From NCBI GenBank assembly GCA_009779195.1, contig WRET01000015.1, positions 1 to 56,281 on the forward strand: a stretch of 56,281 nt of DNA, given 5' to 3'. How positions within the stretch are numbered: position 1 is the stretch's first letter; every line of letters begins with the position of its first letter. This DNA is from Micrococcales bacterium. GTDB lineage: Bacteria; Actinomycetota; Actinomycetes; Actinomycetales; Cellulomonadaceae. Positions 53,601-56,281 of the stretch are shown piece by piece. The position numbers and the translations under genes are program-made. The notes under the pieces are model-generated. The model did not search any database and had not been told where the DNA came from. It worked only from the letters and a program-made list of their open reading frames with translations.

Positions 53601-54578
53601 ATGCGTCTGCTCTTTGCTGGGTCACCCGCGCCCGCGGTGACTGCTCTGGAGGCCTTGCTCGCATCGCGCCACGACGTTGTCGCTGTGCTGACCAGGCCCG
53701 ACGCCCGTGCCGGGCGGGGGAGGGGGACCACACCCAGTGCAGTCGCGGCGGTGGCACGGGACGCTGGGTTGGAGGTGCTGACACCTCGGCGGCCGTCAGA
53801 GCCGCAGTTCCAGGCACGGTTGGCTGACCTGGAGGTCGATGCCGCCCCGGTCGTCGCCTACGGGGCGTTGCTGCCGGTTTCGGTGCTGGCTGTTCCACGG
53901 TACGGGTGGATCAACCTGCACTTCTCTGTGCTGCCGGCCTGGCGGGGCGCCGCCCCGGTGCAGCACGCGGTGCTCGCCGGGGACGAGGTGACTGGTGCCA
54001 CGACGTTCCTCATTGAGGAGGGGATGGACACCGGCCCGACGTTCGGCCTCGTCACCGAGACCATCCGGCCCACCGACACCTCCGGCGACCTGCTCGAACG
54101 GCTCGCTGTCACGGGTGCCGAGCTGCTGGTGCGCACCCTCGACGGGATCGACGACGGCGTCCTGGTCCCGGTCCCGCAGCCAGCCGACGGGGTGAGCATG
54201 GCCCCCAAGATCACCACCGACGACGCCGCCGTCCGTTGGGACCACCCCGCGATGGCCGTGGACCGGCGGATCCGCGCCTGCACCCCCGCCCCGGGTGCCT
54301 GGACGACGCTGGCCGGCGCACGGCTGGGCGTCGGCCCCGTCACCGTCATACCCGACGCGTGCCATGACGTCGGTGGCCATGGCGTGGTCGACGACGGGTG
54401 GAACGACCTGGCACCCGGACAGGTGCTGGTGCGCCGTCGTGAGGTGCTGGTCGGCACAGCGACCGACCCGGTACGGCTCAGCACGGTCGTGCCTGCGGGC
54501 CGCAAACCGATGGTCGCCCCCGACTGGGCGCGGGGAGCCCGGCTAGATGCCGCCACGCTGCTCGGTGCAGTCTCGTGA
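53601..54578 (+). CDS. fmt: Methionyl-tRNA formyltransferase
   Basis: 325 residues. Formylates initiator Met-tRNA. N-terminal Rossmann-like start [15 protein letters not shown], loop [11 protein letters not shown], catalytic Asn/His/Asp in [17 protein letters not shown] and IEEGMDTGP, and a C-terminal OB-like domain ([15 protein letters not shown]). Probably a leaderless mRNA. It overlaps rsmB by four bases. Confidence 0.95.
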   Translation: MRLLFAGSPAPAVTALEALLASRHDVVAVLTRPDARAGRGRGTTPSAVAAVARDAGLEVLTPRRPSEPQFQARLADLEVDAAPVVAYGALLPVSVLAVPRYGWINLHFSVLPAWRGAAPVQHAVLAGDEVTGATTFLIEEGMDTGPTFGLVTETIRPTDTSGDLLERLAVTGAELLVRTLDGIDDGVLVPVPQPADGVSMAPKITTDDAAVRWDHPAMAVDRRIRACTPAPGAWTTLAGARLGVGPVTVIPDACHDVGGHGVVDDGWNDLAPGQVLVRRREVLVGTATDPVRLSTVVPAGRKPMVAPDWARGARLDAATLLGAVS

Positions 54579-56080
54579 CCGACCAGAGGGGCGACGCCCG
54601 TCGCAACACCCGAGGCCGCCAGCGTGGAGCCGCACGTGCGGCTGGCCGCACCCAGCGCGGGGCCCAAGCACCGTCGGCGCGGGCGCGTACCAGCGACCCA
54701 CCGCGCCAGGCTGCCTTCGAAGTGCTGCGCCAGGTGGCCGAGGACGACGCCTACGCGAACCTCGTCTCCGCCAGCGTGCTGGCCCGTCACCGGTTGCACG
54801 GACGCGACGCAGGCTTCGCCACCGAGCTCGCCTACGGCACGCTGCGGATGCGCGGCCGTTACGACGCAGTGCTCGCCTTGGTCGTCGACCGGGACCTGGA
54901 CCGCCTGGACCCCGCGGTCCTCGACGTGCTGCGCCTGGGTGTCCACCAGCTGTTCGCCATGCGGGTGCCCGAACACGCCGCGGTCTCGTCGATGGTGGGC
55001 CTGGCCCGCAACCAGGTCGGAACAGGCCCAGGCCAGCTGGTCAACGCGGTGCTGCGCAAGATCGCCGCAGAACCAGTCGAGACCTGGTTGGACCGAGCCG
55101 AAGCCGCCGCCGCTGACAACGCGGACGCCCGCCTGGCCGTCCGCTGGAGCCACCCGCAGTGGATCGTCCGGGCCATGCGCGAAGCGCTCATCACCCACGG
55201 CCGCAGCTCTGACGAGCTCGTCGACCTTCTCGCAGCCGACAACGAACCACCCCGCGTCACCCTCGCCGCCCGCCCCGGCCTCATCACCACCGCCGACCTG
55301 GCTGACCAGGTCAACGGCACCCCAGGACCCCTGGCCCCCACCGCAGTGGTCCTGCCCGGCGGAGACCCCGCCGCATCAGCAGCAGTGTCCGAGGGGACCG
55401 CAGGTGTCCAAGACGAAGGCAGCCAGCTCGTCGCCCTCCTCCTGGCCACCGCAGACATCGACGCCCCCGACACCACCTGGTTAGACATGTGCGCCGGCCC
55501 AGGCGGCAAAGCAGCCCTCCTAGGCTCTCTAGCCGCCCAGCGCGGCGCCCACCTGGTCGCCAACGAGCAAGCCAGCCACCGCGTCCGCCTGGTCAAGACG
55601 GCAGTCCGAGCCCTCCCGTCCGTCGAGGTCCGCACAGGCGACGCCCGCGACATCGGAACCACCGAACCCGCCACCTACGACCGCATCCTCGTCGACGCCC
55701 CCTGCACCGGCCTGGGCGCCCTGCGCCGCCGCCCCGAGTCCCGCTGGCGCCGCACCCCAGCCGACCTGACCCCCCTCAGCACCCTCCAACGCGAGCTCGT
55801 CGCCTCCGCCCTGCGCGCCGTCCGCCCCGGAGGTGTCGTCGCCTACGTCACCTGTTCCCCCCACCTGGCCGAGACAACCCTGGTCGTCACCGACGCAATA
55901 CGAGCCGCCGCCAAAACCGGCACAGCCATCACGATCGTCGATCCCACCCCCACCCTCCACCACCTGTGCCCCCACACCGACCTCACCGACGCCCTCACCC
56001 CCTCCGGCGCCCTCCAGCTATGGCCCCACCGCCACAACACCGACGCCATGTTCCTCACCCTGCTCCAGCGAACACCATGA
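54575..56080 (+). CDS. rsmB: 16S rRNA (cytosine-967 C5) methyltransferase RsmB
   Basis: 501 residues. An Arg/Gln-rich N-terminus, a NusB-like RNA-binding domain ([20 protein letters not shown]), then the methyltransferase: S-adenosylmethionine loop [13 protein letters not shown], catalytic cysteines in [15 protein letters not shown] and YVTCSPH. Contains a TTA codon at 55481. GTG start overlapping the fmt stop. Confidence 0.93.
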   Translation: MTDQRGDARRNTRGRQRGAARAAGRTQRGAQAPSARARTSDPPRQAAFEVLRQVAEDDAYANLVSASVLARHRLHGRDAGFATELAYGTLRMRGRYDAVLALVVDRDLDRLDPAVLDVLRLGVHQLFAMRVPEHAAVSSMVGLARNQVGTGPGQLVNAVLRKIAAEPVETWLDRAEAAAADNADARLAVRWSHPQWIVRAMREALITHGRSSDELVDLLAADNEPPRVTLAARPGLITTADLADQVNGTPGPLAPTAVVLPGGDPAASAAVSEGTAGVQDEGSQLVALLLATADIDAPDTTWLDMCAGPGGKAALLGSLAAQRGAHLVANEQASHRVRLVKTAVRALPSVEVRTGDARDIGTTEPATYDRILVDAPCTGLGALRRRPESRWRRTPADLTPLSTLQRELVASALRAVRPGGVVAYVTCSPHLAETTLVVTDAIRAAAKTGTAITIVDPTPTLHHLCPHTDLTDALTPSGALQLWPHRHNTDAMFLTLLQRTP

Positions 56081-56133
56081 CCGCGACGTAAGACGCAACA
56101 CGAGACCAAGACCGATGTCCGGCGAAGCCGGAA

Positions 56134-56281
56134 GAGGTACCCACCCCCATCCGGCCAATGTTCGCGAGGTACCCACCCCCATCCGGCCAGTGTTCGCGAG
56201 GTACCCACCCCCATCCGGCCAGTGTTCGCGAGGTACCCACCCCCATCCGGCCAGTGTTCGCGAGGTTCCCACCCCCATCCG
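56134..56281. repeat. 32-nt tandem repeat (cut by window end)
   Basis: Units starting at 56134, 56166, 56198, 56230 and 56262 (the last incomplete) each begin GAGGTACCCACCCCCATCCG and repeat exactly every 32 bases, with single-base changes in the first and last. No unique spacers, so not CRISPR. Lies 50 bases after rsmB. Confidence 0.9.

Noticed and set aside
55843..56278. Minus-strand frames coding repeats of MGVGTSRTLAGWGWVP type
   Set aside because: They arise only because a 32-nt repeat is read in all three frames; there is no start signal or family.
56134..56281. CRISPR array
   Set aside because: Units are joined head to tail every 32 bases with no unique spacers.

Overview
The window is a high-G+C (about 70% by eye), gene-dense stretch of chromosome from an actinobacterium. 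GTG/TTG starts are frequent, stop/start overlaps (GTGA, ATGA, TGATG) are common, and the set includes mIHF, an EF-P-nusB-pyrR order, a PyrR-type leader over a ribosome binding site, and a PriA without ATPase motifs. Housekeeping order plus a complete type IV pilus locus suggests Micrococcales/Actinomycetales (Cellulomonas/Jonesia/Actinomyces-like). Genus cannot be fixed from the sequence alone. No rRNA, tRNA, insertion sequence, prophage or CRISPR array was seen.

Layout. 1-4140: 3' part of the long (p)ppGpp synthetase/hydrolase rel, then on the minus strand an orphan AbiEi-like protein and hisS. 4288-8675: secreted/anchored cyclophilin, a DUF349 protein and aspS. 8720-9997 (minus): a glutamine/alanine-repeat membrane protein, separated from rarA by a region with a sharp palindrome. 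10293-19433: rarA, rpsD, two small membrane proteins, alaS, ruvX, mltG, aroE. 19544-32173: type IV pilus locus (pilB, pilT, pilC, major pilin, three minor pilin-like genes, pilD, pilM, pilN, pilO). 32235-36971: aroC, aroD, aroK, aroB, efp, nusB. 37078-44773: pyrimidine operon pyrR, pyrB, pyrC, a carA-carB fusion, pyrF. 44884-49275: mihF, gmk, rpoZ, coaBC, a small unknown gene, metK. 49278-56080: priA, a (p)ppGpp synthetase-only enzyme, a small unknown gene on the minus strand, fmt, rsmB. The window ends in a 32-nt tandem repeat.

How it works together. aroE and aroC-aroD-aroK-aroB give most of the shikimate pathway, with the pilus locus inserted between aroE and aroC. The pilus genes give assembly and retraction ATPases, a platform protein, pilins, prepilin peptidase and the PilMNO alignment complex without outer-membrane parts, as expected for a single-membrane cell. 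The pyrimidine operon is headed by a PyrR-binding leader. Its carbamoyl phosphate synthetase is the most unusual gene here: the N-terminal domain of the small subunit (CarA) is joined in frame to a complete large subunit (CarB), and the CarA glutaminase domain is absent.

Second theme: a repeat family. A perfect 40-bp-arm hairpin lies just before metK, and the same core sequence, as 30-nt tandem copies plus a second inverted repeat, lies inside the priA reading frame and adds about 90 residues to the protein.
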